A stretch of 64,000 nt of DNA from Anaerostipes caccae L1-92 (GCF_014467075.1 NZ_AP023027.1:3323501-3387500); one strand, 5' to 3'. Shown: positions 18,403-26,883, counted from the stretch's first letter. Notes: generated by a model not told the origin, from the letters alone. Program-made: numbers and translations.

Positions 18403-19455
18403 TTAATAGGCAGATTGTAAAGACTCCCTAAACATTTCAAATGCCGACGGAATGGCGTATTCCTCTTCTAAATCTTTCTTGCTGACCCATGTAAGTTCTT
18501 CTAACTCCACCGGTTCTTTCAGAGAAACCAACACTCCTGTCATCTGCCATTCAATGTGGCTGAAAATATGTTTCCCCTCGTGGGTAAATTCATAAACACA
18601 GTCTGACATTCCCCAGCCGTCCAATGTTTCTTCCACCAGATCCTGGCTGCACTTCCCGAGTATGTTTGGAAATTCCCACAGTCCCGCCAAAAGACCTTTC
18701 TCTTCTCTTTTATGAAGGGCAACCATACTGTCCGTCTCAATGACGAACACAGTTCTCTTTTCTATCTTCCGTTTCTTTTTCGGCTTCTTCACCGGCAGCC
18801 TGCCGGTCAGATCCTCTCTGTATGCGGTACAGACCGTGTCCCACGGGCATTCACTACATTTTGGTTCTCCGTTAGGCACACAGACGATAGCCCCCAGTTC
18901 GATCAGAGCCTGATTAAAATCTCCTGCCCTTTGGTCCGGCATGATCTCCATAACTCTTGCCGCCATCTCTTTTTTTGTCTTTTCTTTCAGAATGTCGGAA
19001 TCATCACCCAGGAGTCTGGCCATGACACGCAGAACATTTCCATCAACGGCAGGAACCCGGATATCATAAGCAATAGAGGCGATGGCTCCCGCCGTGTACA
19101 TACCGATTCCCTTCAACGAAAGCAGTTGATCATAGTCATCCGGAAGCTTCCCGTCATACTCTTTTACGATGGTCTGAGCCGCAGCTTTTAAATTTCTGGC
19201 CCGATTATAATAACCCAGCCCCTCCCACAGTTTCATAAGTTTTTCTTCATCTACTTCCGCCAGATCCTTTACCTCCGGCAGTTCTTCCATAAAGCGGTCA
19301 AAATAAGGCTTTACCGCCTCCACTCTGGTCTGCTGGAGCATGATCTCAGAAACCCATATGCGGTATGGATTCTTATCCGCTCTCCAGGGCAGGATTCTTG
19401 CATTATGGTCATACCAGAAAAGCAGCGCTTCTCCGATTTCTTTTTTCAATTCCAT
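18403..19455 (-). CDS. mutY: A/G-specific adenine DNA glycosylase
   Basis: 350 residues. MutY removes adenine opposite 8-oxoguanine in base-excision repair. Visible: substrate motif SEIMLQQTRVEAV near residue 35, helix-hairpin-helix LLSLKGIGMYTAGAIAS near 110, catalytic Asp in PAVDGNVLRVMARL near 135, four cysteines for the iron-sulphur cluster in CVPNGEPKCSECPWDTVC near 195 (first spacing seven residues rather than six), and a C-terminal NUDIX-like domain with LLAGLWEFPN. Full length, AAGGGAC ribosome site, probably independent. Confidence 0.96.
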   Translation of the reverse strand: MELKKEIGEALLFWYDHNARILPWRADKNPYRIWVSEIMLQQTRVEAVKPYFDRFMEELPEVKDLAEVDEEKLMKLWEGLGYYNRARNLKAAAQTIVKEYDGKLPDDYDQLLSLKGIGMYTAGAIASIAYDIRVPAVDGNVLRVMARLLGDDSDILKEKTKKEMAARVMEIMPDQRAGDFNQALIELGAIVCVPNGEPKCSECPWDTVCTAYREDLTGRLPVKKPKKKRKIEKRTVFVIETDSMVALHKREEKGLLAGLWEFPNILGKCSQDLVEETLDGWGMSDCVYEFTHEGKHIFSHIEWQMTGVLVSLKEPVELEELTWVSKKDLEEEYAIPSAFEMFRESLQSAY

Positions 19456-19476
19456 TACAAAGTCCCTTCTATACCG

Positions 19477-19560
19477 AACAAAGTGGGCAAGCCCACTTCA
19501 GCTCATAGTCTTTTAAACTTTGCGTGCCAGATGAGATTTGACATAGTCAAATAATTTCCT
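19477..19560. repeat. Dispersed repeat B
   Basis: Starts GAACAAAGT, then hairpin AAGTGGGC/GCCCACTT (19481-19498), then ACTTTGCGTGCCAGATGAGA and a small ATTTGAC/GTCAAAT stem. About 40 of 45 bases at 19514-19558 match 42205-42249, where the same order of parts occurs. It lies upstream of mutY; no gene is in this 220-base gap. Confidence 0.6.
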
Positions 19561-19678
19561 TACACATCTGTGTACAGCCCGCAAAGCTTTATTATATCAG
19601 GGAAACCGATAGATTTCTACTGTGAGAATAATGGAAAGGATATCAAATCAGGATTTCTATCCTCTGCTTTAGTCCCTC

Positions 19679-20383
19679 CTATTCTCCATATCCGATTGCC
19701 ACACAAAACACCCATACGTCTTCTGCACCTGCCGCTTTCAAGGCCCTCGTGCAGCTTTCTGCCGTGGCCCCTGTTGTGTAAATGTCATCCACTAAGAGCA
19801 CCCTTTTCCCCTTCACTTCGTCAGAAGCCCAAAAGCTGTGTTCCATGGATGCCAGACGCTCCCTTGGATTCAGCGACTTTAACGGCTTTGTATATTTGGT
19901 CCTGAACAGCACACAGTCACTGGCCGGTACATGGAGGATCTCTCCGATACCTTCTGCAAACAGCATGGCCTGGTTAAATCCCCTCTTTCTTTTTTTCCTT
20001 TTGTGGAGCGGAACAGGCAGTATCAGATCAATTCTCAAATTTTTCAGCTGTTTTAATTTCCTCTTTTTTATTTCCATAATATAAAAGTCCGCATATTCCT
20101 TCTGGTTTTGATATTTGATCGCCGCCAGGGAATCCCTCACTTCGTTGTTATACACACACAAAGGGATCCCCTTTTTAAATGTCTTCGGATGCTTTCTGCA
20201 GTCACTGCACAGCTCTGTTTCTTCGTTTTCCAGAGGTTTTCCGCAGCAAAAACAGGCCGGCTCCCGAACAAAGACGACCTTTTGATAACATTTGGGGCAA
20301 ATAAGGCTTTGCTGATTTTTTAAGAGATGATGACAGATCGGGCAGCGCCTCGGAAATAAGAAAGACAGGAATAAAGATAACAT
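19679..20383 (-). CDS. comFC: ComF-family phosphoribosyltransferase-like protein
   Basis: 234 residues. N-terminal zinc-finger-like cysteines (CPICHHLL, CPKC, CFCCGKPL, CSDCRK) are followed by a phosphoribosyltransferase fold with the PRPP loop VLLVDDIYTTGATAESC near residue 195 and RGFNQAMLFAEGI near 130. ComFC-type proteins take part in DNA uptake or recombination in competent bacteria, though many non-competent Firmicutes carry one. Single gene with AAAGGA ahead of the start and no comFA beside it. Confidence 0.88.
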   Translation of the reverse strand: MLSLFLSFLFPRRCPICHHLLKNQQSLICPKCYQKVVFVREPACFCCGKPLENEETELCSDCRKHPKTFKKGIPLCVYNNEVRDSLAAIKYQNQKEYADFYIMEIKKRKLKQLKNLRIDLILPVPLHKRKKRKRGFNQAMLFAEGIGEILHVPASDCVLFRTKYTKPLKSLNPRERLASMEHSFWASDEVKGKRVLLVDDIYTTGATAESCTRALKAAGAEDVWVFCVAIGYGE

Positions 20384-20474
20384 AAAAATCCTTTCCGAAA
20401 GCAGAACGATTCCTTTTTATTAATGTAAATTATATAATATTACTTGACAAAAATCAATTTGATGAAACCCGTCA

Positions 20475-20510
20475 AAAAAGTTCTGTATCTTCTCAGGATA
20501 CAGAACTTTT
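20475..20510 (-). terminator. Terminator below the TPI-like gene
   Basis: AAAAAGTTCTGTATC and GATACAGAACTTTT form a 14-bp stem with a T run on both strands, placed after repeat A at the end of the 20.6-26.6 kb operon. Confidence 0.8.
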
Positions 20511-20529
20511 CCAGCAATCTATTCAGTAG

Positions 20530-20600
20530 ACATTACGTCCATTTTCTGCATGACTAAAGTGAGGCATTTTAAGAGCCAAACGGAAATCATGTGGAAAATG
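20530..20600 (-). repeat. Dispersed palindromic repeat A
   Basis: Hairpin CATTTTCTGCATGACT (20540-20555) with AATCATGTGGAAAATG (20585-20600); pairing holds with G-U pairs. It begins at the base after the TAA of the TPI-like gene on the minus strand. Confidence 0.75.
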
Positions 20601-21290
20601 TTATATTTCTTTTTTCGCCTTCACAAGCGCCTGAAGCATTTCTTCAATCTTTCCTTTTCTGCTAGGAGCATTCAGGATTCCGCTTGTTCCGCCGCTTCCG
20701 TGAGCTCCGCCCACTACGACTCTGTAGACGTCGTCCCCGGTGCTCACTCCGGCAGCCTGAATGATCTTAATGTCAGGATTTACGGACTTCACTGCTTCAT
20801 TTGTAGCTTCTATGTATGCGTCATCACTTGTGCTTCCTGTTCCGATCAGGCTGGTAGGTTCACAGATCATAACATCAGGCCCAAGCTCTGCAACCGCTCT
20901 TGTCTGTTCCACTGAATCTGAGCACACGATCGTGATCATATCCAGTTCACTTGCACGTTTGATGGTCTTATCCAAGTCACACATAGAAAGCGGATGCTCT
21001 GCGTGGTTTAAGATCACACCGTCCACTCCGGCTGCTTTCAGCGCATCCGGAAGGATGAATCCCATTCCTCTTCCCGGAACTAATCCGTCCATATGCTGTG
21101 TTGTCACGATCAAATTTTTTGTCTCCTGTGCGATCTGTTTTAAGTCCACATGCTGTCCTGTAAAGATAATGTCAATGTCATATTCCTCGGCAAGCTGGTC
21201 ACAAACTTTTGCAAGTTCTAAGGATTCTTCTCCGTAAATATATGCTTTTGGATTGACGATTAAAAATGGTACTCTCAGTTCTCTCTTCAT
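20601..21290 (-). CDS. Triose-phosphate isomerase-like (TIM-barrel) protein
   Basis: 229 residues, about the size of archaeal-type TPI rather than the usual 250. Motifs: PFLIVNPKAYIYG at the start (Asn and Lys of the active site), VILNHAEHPL near 95 (electrophile His region), MICEPTSLIGTG near 145 (catalytic Glu), and a phosphate loop near VVGGAHGSGGTSG. EryH and similar TPI-like isomerases act on tetrulose phosphates, so a role on a C4 or related sugar phosphate is possible. Last gene of the copy-1 PTS operon. ATG 21290 is used because the frame upstream overlaps the YjbQ-type gene. Confidence 0.82.
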   Translation of the reverse strand: MKRELRVPFLIVNPKAYIYGEESLELAKVCDQLAEEYDIDIIFTGQHVDLKQIAQETKNLIVTTQHMDGLVPGRGMGFILPDALKAAGVDGVILNHAEHPLSMCDLDKTIKRASELDMITIVCSDSVEQTRAVAELGPDVMICEPTSLIGTGSTSDDAYIEATNEAVKSVNPDIKIIQAAGVSTGDDVYRVVVGGAHGSGGTSGILNAPSRKGKIEEMLQALVKAKKEI

Positions 21291-21307
21291 GCTTATGCCA
21301 TCCCTTC

Positions 21308-21829
21308 CTATTCGCCCATTACAATGATCTTGCATTTTCTTGTGCGGGCACGTGTGCGGTCAAAGTCTACAAAATAAACATATCCTGTGGATCCGACACC
21401 TAATTTTCCGTCTTCTACGTCAAACACCTGGCTGGAGCCAAGAAGTGTTGCTTTCAGATGTGCGTCGCAGTTCCAGAGGGCTTTTCTGTCCCCGTCCGGA
21501 AGATATTCTGCAGCGTTCGGCCATGCCTCCACAGCCTCATAATGTTTTTCTCCCGGATAAATGTAGAGATCTTTAGAATCCTGATTTGGAATGATCTTTT
21601 CAAGCACATTGTTTAAATCTTCCTGGAGAAATTCATCCCCTGCCTCATTATAATCATGTACAAATTCTTCAAAGAAAACAGAGCAGGTTGTGTGAGGTGA
21701 GATGACGGTACAGGTTCCGCTCTTGATTCCGCTGTTTTTGATTGCTTCCTTTACCTGAGGGGTGATATCCAGGTAAGTCGGTGTCGTGCCATGAGAGTTC
21801 AGGCTGATTTGTTCTTTATATACGGTCAT
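21308..21829 (-). CDS. YjbQ/UPF0047-family protein
   Basis: 173 residues, longer than the usual 130-140 because of an insertion in the middle (about 75-125). The family's metal-binding residues are visible in SPHTTCSVFFEE near 44 and NCDAHLKATLLGSS near 120, and GKLGVGSTGYVYFVDFD ends the barrel. Some members show weak thiamine-phosphate synthase activity; physiological function is unsettled. Here it sits between a class II aldolase and a TPI-like gene in a PTS operon, hinting at a carbohydrate-phosphate role. AAGGAGG precedes the ATG. Confidence 0.88.
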   Translation of the reverse strand: MTVYKEQISLNSHGTTPTYLDITPQVKEAIKNSGIKSGTCTVISPHTTCSVFFEEFVHDYNEAGDEFLQEDLNNVLEKIIPNQDSKDLYIYPGEKHYEAVEAWPNAAEYLPDGDRKALWNCDAHLKATLLGSSQVFDVEDGKLGVGSTGYVYFVDFDRTRARTRKCKIIVMGE

Positions 21830-21858
21830 TATTGATTATCCTCCTTACAGCTTGGAAA

Positions 21859-22695
21859 TTAAGCTTCCCTTGTTTCAAATACTGCATAATAGTGTTCCAG
21901 ACATTTCTGCATTCCCTGTTTTGACAATGCCTTTACATCCAGATACGTTTTCGGTTTATTATTGTCAATCTCCTCTTTTGCGGCCACTAACAGGTCAGAG
22001 AAGATATTTATTTTCGTAATTCCATTTGTTGCACAGCGGTTTAAGTTTTCATCTCCTGATGAAGATCCTCCGTGAAGGACAAGCGGAGTGTCAACAGCCG
22101 CAGCAATTTCTTTCAGTCTGTCAAAATTGATTTCCGGAATGCCTTTATACATTCCATGTGCTGTACCGATAGAGATCGCAAGTGAATCCACACCTGTCTC
22201 TTCGGCAAACTTCTTTGCCTCTTCTACAGTTGTATACTGAGAATCGGATGTCTCATGGTTCTCATAGTTTTCACCGGCTCCCACATGGCCGATTTCTGCT
22301 TCCACTACCACTCCCTTTGGATGTGCATAGTCGATGATATCCTTAGTTTTTCTTACATTTTCTTCAAAAGTATCCTGTGAAGCGTCAATCATGACAGAAG
22401 AAAATCCAAGATCGATTGCTTTTTTGATCACTTCCGGTGTAGTTCCGTGATCCAGATGAAGTACAACCGGTACTTTTGCTTCCTCGGCATATTTCTTTCC
22501 TACCAAAGCAGCATCTTCCAATGTAATATTTTCTCCGATATGTGCCTCAGCCAGTGCAAGGATCAGCGGGAGATTATGTCTTTCGGCTGTTTCCACATGC
22601 CAGTGGAGAGACTCAAGATCAATAAAGTTTGGTGCAGGGATCGCGAATTTCCCTTCCTGTGCTTTTTTAAACAGTTCCTTTGAAGTTACAAGCAT
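21859..22695 (-). CDS. Class II fructose/tagatose-bisphosphate aldolase family protein
   Basis: 278 residues. Zinc-dependent aldolase fold: PVVLHLDHGTTPEVIKKA (zinc histidines and catalytic Asp, near 80), EAEIGHVGAGEN near 132 and LVLHGGSSSGDENLNRC near 205. Closest in style to GatY/KbaY. It would release DHAP from a ketose phosphate. It lies downstream of the SAF-domain oxidoreductase of PTS copy 1, after a strong hairpin; copy 2 has no such gene. AAGGAGG precedes the start. Confidence 0.9.
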   Translation of the reverse strand: MLVTSKELFKKAQEGKFAIPAPNFIDLESLHWHVETAERHNLPLILALAEAHIGENITLEDAALVGKKYAEEAKVPVVLHLDHGTTPEVIKKAIDLGFSSVMIDASQDTFEENVRKTKDIIDYAHPKGVVVEAEIGHVGAGENYENHETSDSQYTTVEEAKKFAEETGVDSLAISIGTAHGMYKGIPEINFDRLKEIAAAVDTPLVLHGGSSSGDENLNRCATNGITKINIFSDLLVAAKEEIDNNKPKTYLDVKALSKQGMQKCLEHYYAVFETREA

Positions 22696-22718
22696 CTTCT
22701 CTTTCCTCCTTAATTGAG

Positions 22719-22768
22719 AATGTCTCAGAGGTCAGGTCCGTCAGACAAACACAGACCTCCGGGACATC
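22719..22768 (-). promoter_or_regulatory. Intercistronic hairpin between oxidoreductase and aldolase genes
   Basis: AATGTCTCAGAGGTC (22719-22733) and GACCTCCGGGACAT (22754-22767) pair over about 14 bp with G-U pairs. There is no U run, so processing, stability control or partial attenuation between PTS genes and aldolase genes is more likely than termination. Confidence 0.5.
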
Positions 22769-22796
22769 TTCTTCCTGTTCTGTTCCTGCTATGAAA

Positions 22797-24116
22797 CTAT
22801 AAAACGTTTCTTCCGTACATTGCGTCCTGTTCTTTTCTCAGCTGGTAGATCAGGGTAGACTTATCTAATTCCACATCATCGTATGTTAAGAGTTCACCCT
22901 TCTTCACATCTCTCTTCATCACTGCCTTGTTTGTTACAAGTCCGAACGGTACGTATCCCTTCGCATCAGATTCTTTTGCTTCTGCGATAGATCCATGTGT
23001 TGTGAATCCTCCGATTCCATCGATGGTCTGGCCTGCTTTCAGGTCGATCTTCGCTCTTGTAATACACTCTGATACTAATCCGTCGATCGGTACACAGGTA
23101 ACCTCTCCGTCGATGACTGCTTTCGCTACCGTAAGCGGTGTCTCTAAGTTACATAAGTGGTATGGACGGTATAAGGTCCAAAGCGGTCCAGGTCCCATGC
23201 TGTGGTATGCCATCTGGTATGCGATCTCTTCGTTCGGTGTGGATACCGTTACGAATACTCCAGGAGCAACTCCGTTTACATACTCTACAACTCCATGTTT
23301 GTTTAAGATTCCGCCGTCTTTCTTAAGCTTCAGGATATCATTCAGCTCTTTGATTCCTTCTGTTCCCGGTGAAGTCTGTGGTCCGTGTCCTCCGATCACA
23401 TCAGGAACTAATCCTGTGTAGTTGGACATGGCTGTCATCTCTACCATCGTCTTTGTTCCGTCTTTGAATGCACAGAGCATCTTTGGACTCATGACTCTTC
23501 TGGTTGCTTCTTCTAATACAGTATCCGGATTGCAGTCATAGTCCAGTTTGTTGTTCTTTCCTTTACCCATGACTTCTACGTTCATTCCCATGGCTTTTGC
23601 AAAGCTGTAAAGTTCCATAACAGCTCCCGGCTCATCTCCAGCGGATCCTGTGTAGATGACACCTTCTTTTGCTGCCAGTTTCTTTAAATATGGCCCGATA
23701 ACAACGTCAGTCTCAACGTTTAACATAACCACATGTTTTTTGTTCTTCATTGCATCAGTTGCGACTTTTGCTCCTACATCCGGCACACCGGTTGCATCGA
23801 TCGCACACTCTACCAGGTTTGCCTGAGATACGAAGTTTGCGTCCTCACAAGCAACATATTTTCCTGCTTCCATTGCTGCGTTGGCATCTGCAAGAGTTTT
23901 TGCAATCGCAATGTCGTCTTCTTTTACACCGGCATATTTGAATGCATTGACTGCATTTTCAACTTTGATATCAGATACGATAGCCGGCATCATACCGTTC
24001 ATCAATACCATCTGGGTTACCATTCCGCGTCCCATCTGGCCGGCTCCTACGATACCGGTTTTAATGATCTGTCCGTCTTCCTGTCTCTTGATCAGTTTTT
24101 TGTCCATGTTTAACAT
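22797..24116 (-). CDS. NAD(P)-binding oxidoreductase with C-terminal SAF domain (COG4091-like), copy 1
   Basis: 439 residues. N-terminal Rossmann fold with GIVGAGQMGRGMVTQ near residue 23, a homoserine-dehydrogenase-like middle (CAIDATGVPDVGAKVA, AGDEPGAVMELYSFAKAMG) and a SAF-type C-terminus (VTNKAVMKRDVKKGELLTYD). Biochemical role is not established for the group. Downstream of glucitol-type PTS genes it plausibly oxidises the imported polyol phosphate to a ketose phosphate. As I read it, the protein equals copy 2 (27898-29217) at every residue, whereas the DNA differs at many third positions. AAGGAG lies 9 bases before the ATG. Confidence 0.85.
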   Translation of the reverse strand: MLNMDKKLIKRQEDGQIIKTGIVGAGQMGRGMVTQMVLMNGMMPAIVSDIKVENAVNAFKYAGVKEDDIAIAKTLADANAAMEAGKYVACEDANFVSQANLVECAIDATGVPDVGAKVATDAMKNKKHVVMLNVETDVVIGPYLKKLAAKEGVIYTGSAGDEPGAVMELYSFAKAMGMNVEVMGKGKNNKLDYDCNPDTVLEEATRRVMSPKMLCAFKDGTKTMVEMTAMSNYTGLVPDVIGGHGPQTSPGTEGIKELNDILKLKKDGGILNKHGVVEYVNGVAPGVFVTVSTPNEEIAYQMAYHSMGPGPLWTLYRPYHLCNLETPLTVAKAVIDGEVTCVPIDGLVSECITRAKIDLKAGQTIDGIGGFTTHGSIAEAKESDAKGYVPFGLVTNKAVMKRDVKKGELLTYDDVELDKSTLIYQLRKEQDAMYGRNVL

Positions 24117-24157
24117 AACATCAATCTCCTTAAATTCTATGTATGATTGTTAGATTG

Positions 24158-24526
24158 TTACCTGATTTCAATCGTGCCGCCGGCTTTCAAGTCCTCCGGC
24201 AGCAATGCACTGCCTTCCAGCATAATGCATCCCGGGCGCTCCGGCTCGGTTCCGCCCTTAAAGCTTAATGTACAATGTCCAAGTTCCTTTAAGGTATGCG
24301 GTGCTTCACTTCCTACGGCGCTGATTGTAAACTCTTTGCCGCAGATCGTCATGGTGTCTCCTGCCGCAGGTTCTTCTGTCAGCTCAGCTTTTGTATGTAA
24401 GACTGACAGTTCAGCAAGCTCCGGCGGTGCATCTTCATTGAATATAATGATAAAGTTCATATCGGCATCTGAGAGGAACGCTAATGCGTCCGGTCCTAAG
24501 CCTGTGATGGTTGACTGATATTTCAT
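24158..24526 (-). CDS. srlB: PTS EIIA, glucitol/sorbitol type, copy 1
   Basis: 122 residues. Phosphocarrier that passes phosphate from HPr to the EIIB domain of SrlE. Typical features are NFIIIFNEDAPPELAELSVLHTK near residue 27 with the likely phosphorylated His, and HTLKELGHCTLSFKGG near 85. ATG 24526 gives the same length and N-terminus as copy 2; a longer frame to 24547 would start before the GGAGGG site. Differs from copy 2 at scattered positions. Confidence 0.9.
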   Translation of the reverse strand: MKYQSTITGLGPDALAFLSDADMNFIIIFNEDAPPELAELSVLHTKAELTEEPAAGDTMTICGKEFTISAVGSEAPHTLKELGHCTLSFKGGTEPERPGCIMLEGSALLPEDLKAGGTIEIR

Positions 24527-24564
24527 AGGTTCGTCTTTACCCTCCATTTTTGCTTCTATACTTC

Positions 24565-25557
24565 TTAGTACATTCCAATACTGAATGCGAATGCAATCAA
24601 GACTGCCAAAGGTCCGGTTACGATTCTTGAGAATAATACGGCCGGAACACCCATCTCAATGGTCTCTGGCTCTGATTCTCCAAGACTCAGTCCAACTGGT
24701 ACGAAGTCGGCACCAACCTGTGCATCGATAGCAAACAGTGCAGGCAGTGCATACTGCGGCGGAATGTTTCCAAGGGCAAACTGTGCTCCCAAAAGAGTTC
24801 CGACTACCTGTGCGATAACGGCTCCAGGTCCAAGGATCGGGGATAAGAACGGCAGGGCACACACGAAGGAGATACCGAGCATTCCGGGTAAGGTACTGCA
24901 CAGTGGGGAAATCGTCTTTGCGATGACATTTCCTAATCCGCTGGCACTGATGATACCTAAAAGGGTACTCGTAAATGCCATGAACGGCAGCACGTTTTTA
25001 ATGATCATCTCGATGGTCTCACGGCCGGCCTGGAAAAACTTGCTGACGACGTTTCCAACGCCTTTTCCGATCTTAACGATGATTCCTTCTTTTTTGCCGC
25101 TGTTTGCAGCTGCGATTTCTTCTTTCGCCTGGTCTTTGCTTTTCGGTTCATCTGCTGCAGCCGGTTTGGTCGAAGCTGCATCTCCTTTATAATCAGATTC
25201 AAAGATATTTTTTTCTGTCACTGCGGATACATAGATCTCCGGAGTGATAAACTGTGCGAGCGGTCCTGCCTGCCCTACCGGCATCAGATTGACGGTAAAG
25301 ATTCCTTTCTTCGGGTAAACGCCGCATCTTGCGGTTCCTCCGCAGTCCACTACGGCGACCAGCACTTCCTCGTCCGGCGCTGTTGTCTTAAATCCGTCTA
25401 ACGCTTCTCCGCCGGTCATATCTGCGATCTTCTGAGCCACCGGGTGAATTCCTCCGCCGGTTACACTTAAGATCTTGTGGCATTTTACCGTTGCGGTGAT
25501 TGTTAATGGTCCGCCCCATCCGCCGTCTCCGGCCTTAATCGTAATTGTTTTATACAT
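24565..25557 (-). CDS. srlE: PTS EIIBC, glucitol/sorbitol type, copy 1
   Basis: 330 residues. The EIIB domain (1-110) carries the phosphorylated Cys in DCGGTARCGVYPKKG near residue 78. After a linker rich in Ala/Lys (about 120-150) comes a membrane half with NVLPFMAFTSTLLGI, FVCALPFLSPILGPGAVIAQVVG and DFVPVGLSLGESEPETIEMG. It works with SrlA (EIIC part) and SrlB. Differences from copy 2 cluster in the linker. GGGGGAT precedes the start. Confidence 0.93.
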   Translation of the reverse strand: MYKTITIKAGDGGWGGPLTITATVKCHKILSVTGGGIHPVAQKIADMTGGEALDGFKTTAPDEEVLVAVVDCGGTARCGVYPKKGIFTVNLMPVGQAGPLAQFITPEIYVSAVTEKNIFESDYKGDAASTKPAAADEPKSKDQAKEEIAAANSGKKEGIIVKIGKGVGNVVSKFFQAGRETIEMIIKNVLPFMAFTSTLLGIISASGLGNVIAKTISPLCSTLPGMLGISFVCALPFLSPILGPGAVIAQVVGTLLGAQFALGNIPPQYALPALFAIDAQVGADFVPVGLSLGESEPETIEMGVPAVLFSRIVTGPLAVLIAFAFSIGMY

Positions 25558-25575
25558 ACTGGATCCCCCTTTCTG

Positions 25576-26097
25576 TTACTTGCTTGCTTTTCCGGTCATT
25601 CTGAAGTAGATCTGCTCTGTCAGCAGTCCACGGATCAGGATAACGATTACACCGACGATAAAGTATCTCACCGCAAGTCCTCCGATAGACAGGCCAAGCT
25701 TCGTGATACCGGCTGAGATACCGGTGTATACGAACAGTTCACCGGGGTTCGCATGTGGGAAAAGTCCGGTAACAGGATGTACAAAACTTACACAGGAGTC
25801 ATAATAAGCAGGTTTGTATTTTTCTTCTACGAAACGTCCGAAGGTATAGCACATCGGGTTTCCTAAGAACAGCACCGCGATGATCGGGAGCAGCGTATAG
25901 CGGAGTACTGCAAATCTGGTCAGCTTCTGCGCGAAGCGTTCCACCCTCTCTTCTCCGATCAGCTTGATCACTGAGTTAACAGCTGTCATCAGGCAGACAA
26001 CCAATGGAATGATTCCGGTAACCCATCCCATAAATGTGGTGCCGCCCTCCTGGAATAGCTTAATAAATCCGTTGGCAGCGTTAGATATAATTTCCAT
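25576..26097 (-). CDS. srlA: PTS EIIC, glucitol/sorbitol type, copy 1
   Basis: 173 residues with about four transmembrane segments. GFIKLFQEGGTTFMGWVTGI at the N-terminus and GNPMCYTFGRFVEEKYKPAY near 80 are typical of SrlA. It forms the sugar channel with the SrlE membrane half. Only three or four residues differ from copy 2. AGAAGGAGG precedes the start, and a 158-base non-coding leader separates it from gutM. Confidence 0.93.
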   Translation of the reverse strand: MEIISNAANGFIKLFQEGGTTFMGWVTGIIPLVVCLMTAVNSVIKLIGEERVERFAQKLTRFAVLRYTLLPIIAVLFLGNPMCYTFGRFVEEKYKPAYYDSCVSFVHPVTGLFPHANPGELFVYTGISAGITKLGLSIGGLAVRYFIVGVIVILIRGLLTEQIYFRMTGKASK

Positions 26098-26255
26098 ATC
26101 TTTTCCTCCTTCTTACTAAAAGTTGATTTGATCTATATATAGAAGAAACTAGCAGATGAATTTTGAAGAAAAGGAAAACCGATTATTGTTTCCGGGCCCT
26201 TAGAAACTTGCATAAGTTTTACTCTCTTCAGCCGTTCTATATATCTTGTTTCAGA
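26098..26255 (-). ncRNA. Candidate cis-acting structured RNA upstream of srlA, copy 1
   Basis: Non-coding stretch inside the operon. Outer stem ATATATAGAA (26135-26144) pairs perfectly with TTCTATATAT (26235-26244). On the transcript an inner hairpin GTTTC/GAAAC presents a loop with AAGGGCCCG (GGGCCC at 26194-26199). The same arrangement with different stem bases occurs before srlA of copy 2 (31169-31346), although the rest of the sequence has diverged. Whether it is a regulator or only a conserved leader is unproven. Confidence 0.45.
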
Positions 26256-26663
26256 TTACAAGGTATTTCCCTGAAATCTCATATCCAAAGCTTCTAAAGC
26301 TCTGATATATCCTTTGTAATATTTCCGTCTCTTTTTCTCAAAGTTTCTGACTTCGTCAAGGTACTCATAAATACTCGTTCCGACGAGTTCCTTTCCCAGA
26401 AACTCAGAGATTGGTTTGAACTTTGTCAGGAAGCTTAATCCTTCCATGATCTCCCCGCCGGTGATCACTCCGTTCTGGTCACAGGCGATCATCACAATGT
26501 TTCCTGAAAGCAGCCTCCCTTTCTTCTGGCCGATTCCGACATTCCCAAGCTTATGTACCCTCCTTACCGCTCTGCGGTAATCCTTCACCTGAAAATATCC
26601 CCCGACAGCCTGAACAACAAACAATACGAAAATCACTAATAAAAAAACCGAAATACCATTCAT
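26256..26663 (-). CDS. gutM: GutM-family regulator, copy 1
   Basis: 135 residues. One N-terminal membrane segment (VFLLVIFVLFVVQAVGGYFQ) then a basic region KDYRRAVRRVHKLGNVGIGQKKG and a soluble part ending near ALEALDMRFQG. GutM was described as an activator of the enteric glucitol operon; the membrane anchor makes its mechanism unclear. First gene of the leftward copy-1 operon; promoter at 26771-26799. Confidence 0.87.
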   Translation of the reverse strand: MNGISVFLLVIFVLFVVQAVGGYFQVKDYRRAVRRVHKLGNVGIGQKKGRLLSGNIVMIACDQNGVITGGEIMEGLSFLTKFKPISEFLGKELVGTSIYEYLDEVRNFEKKRRKYYKGYIRALEALDMRFQGNTL

Positions 26664-26733
26664 ACAGTTTGGCTCCTTTCATTTAACGTTCCGTGGTGTA
26701 TTCTTCATCTTTTGTTTTGTCTCATCCTCTCCA

Positions 26734-26746
26734 GTTACATATGTGC
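26734..26746. promoter_or_regulatory. Operator-like site 1, GTTACATATGTGC
   Basis: One of three near-identical sites containing ACATATGT in the 251-base gap between gutM1 and the divergent SorC-type regulator. It lies downstream of the gutM1 promoter start point. Confidence 0.5.
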
Positions 26747-26770
26747 TTATTAATTACTTTTGTTAACTTC

Positions 26771-26799
26771 ATTATAATCACTTTACATATGTTCGTCAA
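26771..26799 (-). promoter_or_regulatory. Predicted promoter of the copy-1 PTS operon
   Basis: Minus-strand TTGACG (26794-26799), 17-base spacer, TATAAT (26771-26776). Operator-like site 2 (26782-26794, TTTACATATGTTC) fills the spacer, so a bound regulator would block RNA polymerase. Confidence 0.7.
26782..26794. promoter_or_regulatory. Operator-like site 2, within the gutM1 promoter spacer
   Basis: TTTACATATGTTC shares the ACATATGT palindrome with sites 1 and 3. Its position between -35 and -10 favours repression by the adjacent SorC-type regulator. Confidence 0.5.
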
Positions 26800-26827
26800 T
26801 ACTAAAATATATTTTTTCACAAAAACC

Positions 26828-26856
26828 TTGAAAACCCTGAATAAATGGCTTATAAT
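26828..26856 (+). promoter_or_regulatory. Predicted promoter of the copy-1 SorC-type regulator
   Basis: TTGAAA (26828-26833), 17-base spacer, TATAAT (26851-26856), 58 bases before the ATG. Confidence 0.65.
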
Positions 26857-26870
26857 CCTCTTATCATATA

Positions 26871-26883
26871 GTTACATATGTGC
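26871..26883. promoter_or_regulatory. Operator-like site 3, GTTACATATGTGC
   Basis: Identical to site 1 and just downstream of the regulator's -10 box, as expected for autorepression. Confidence 0.5.
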
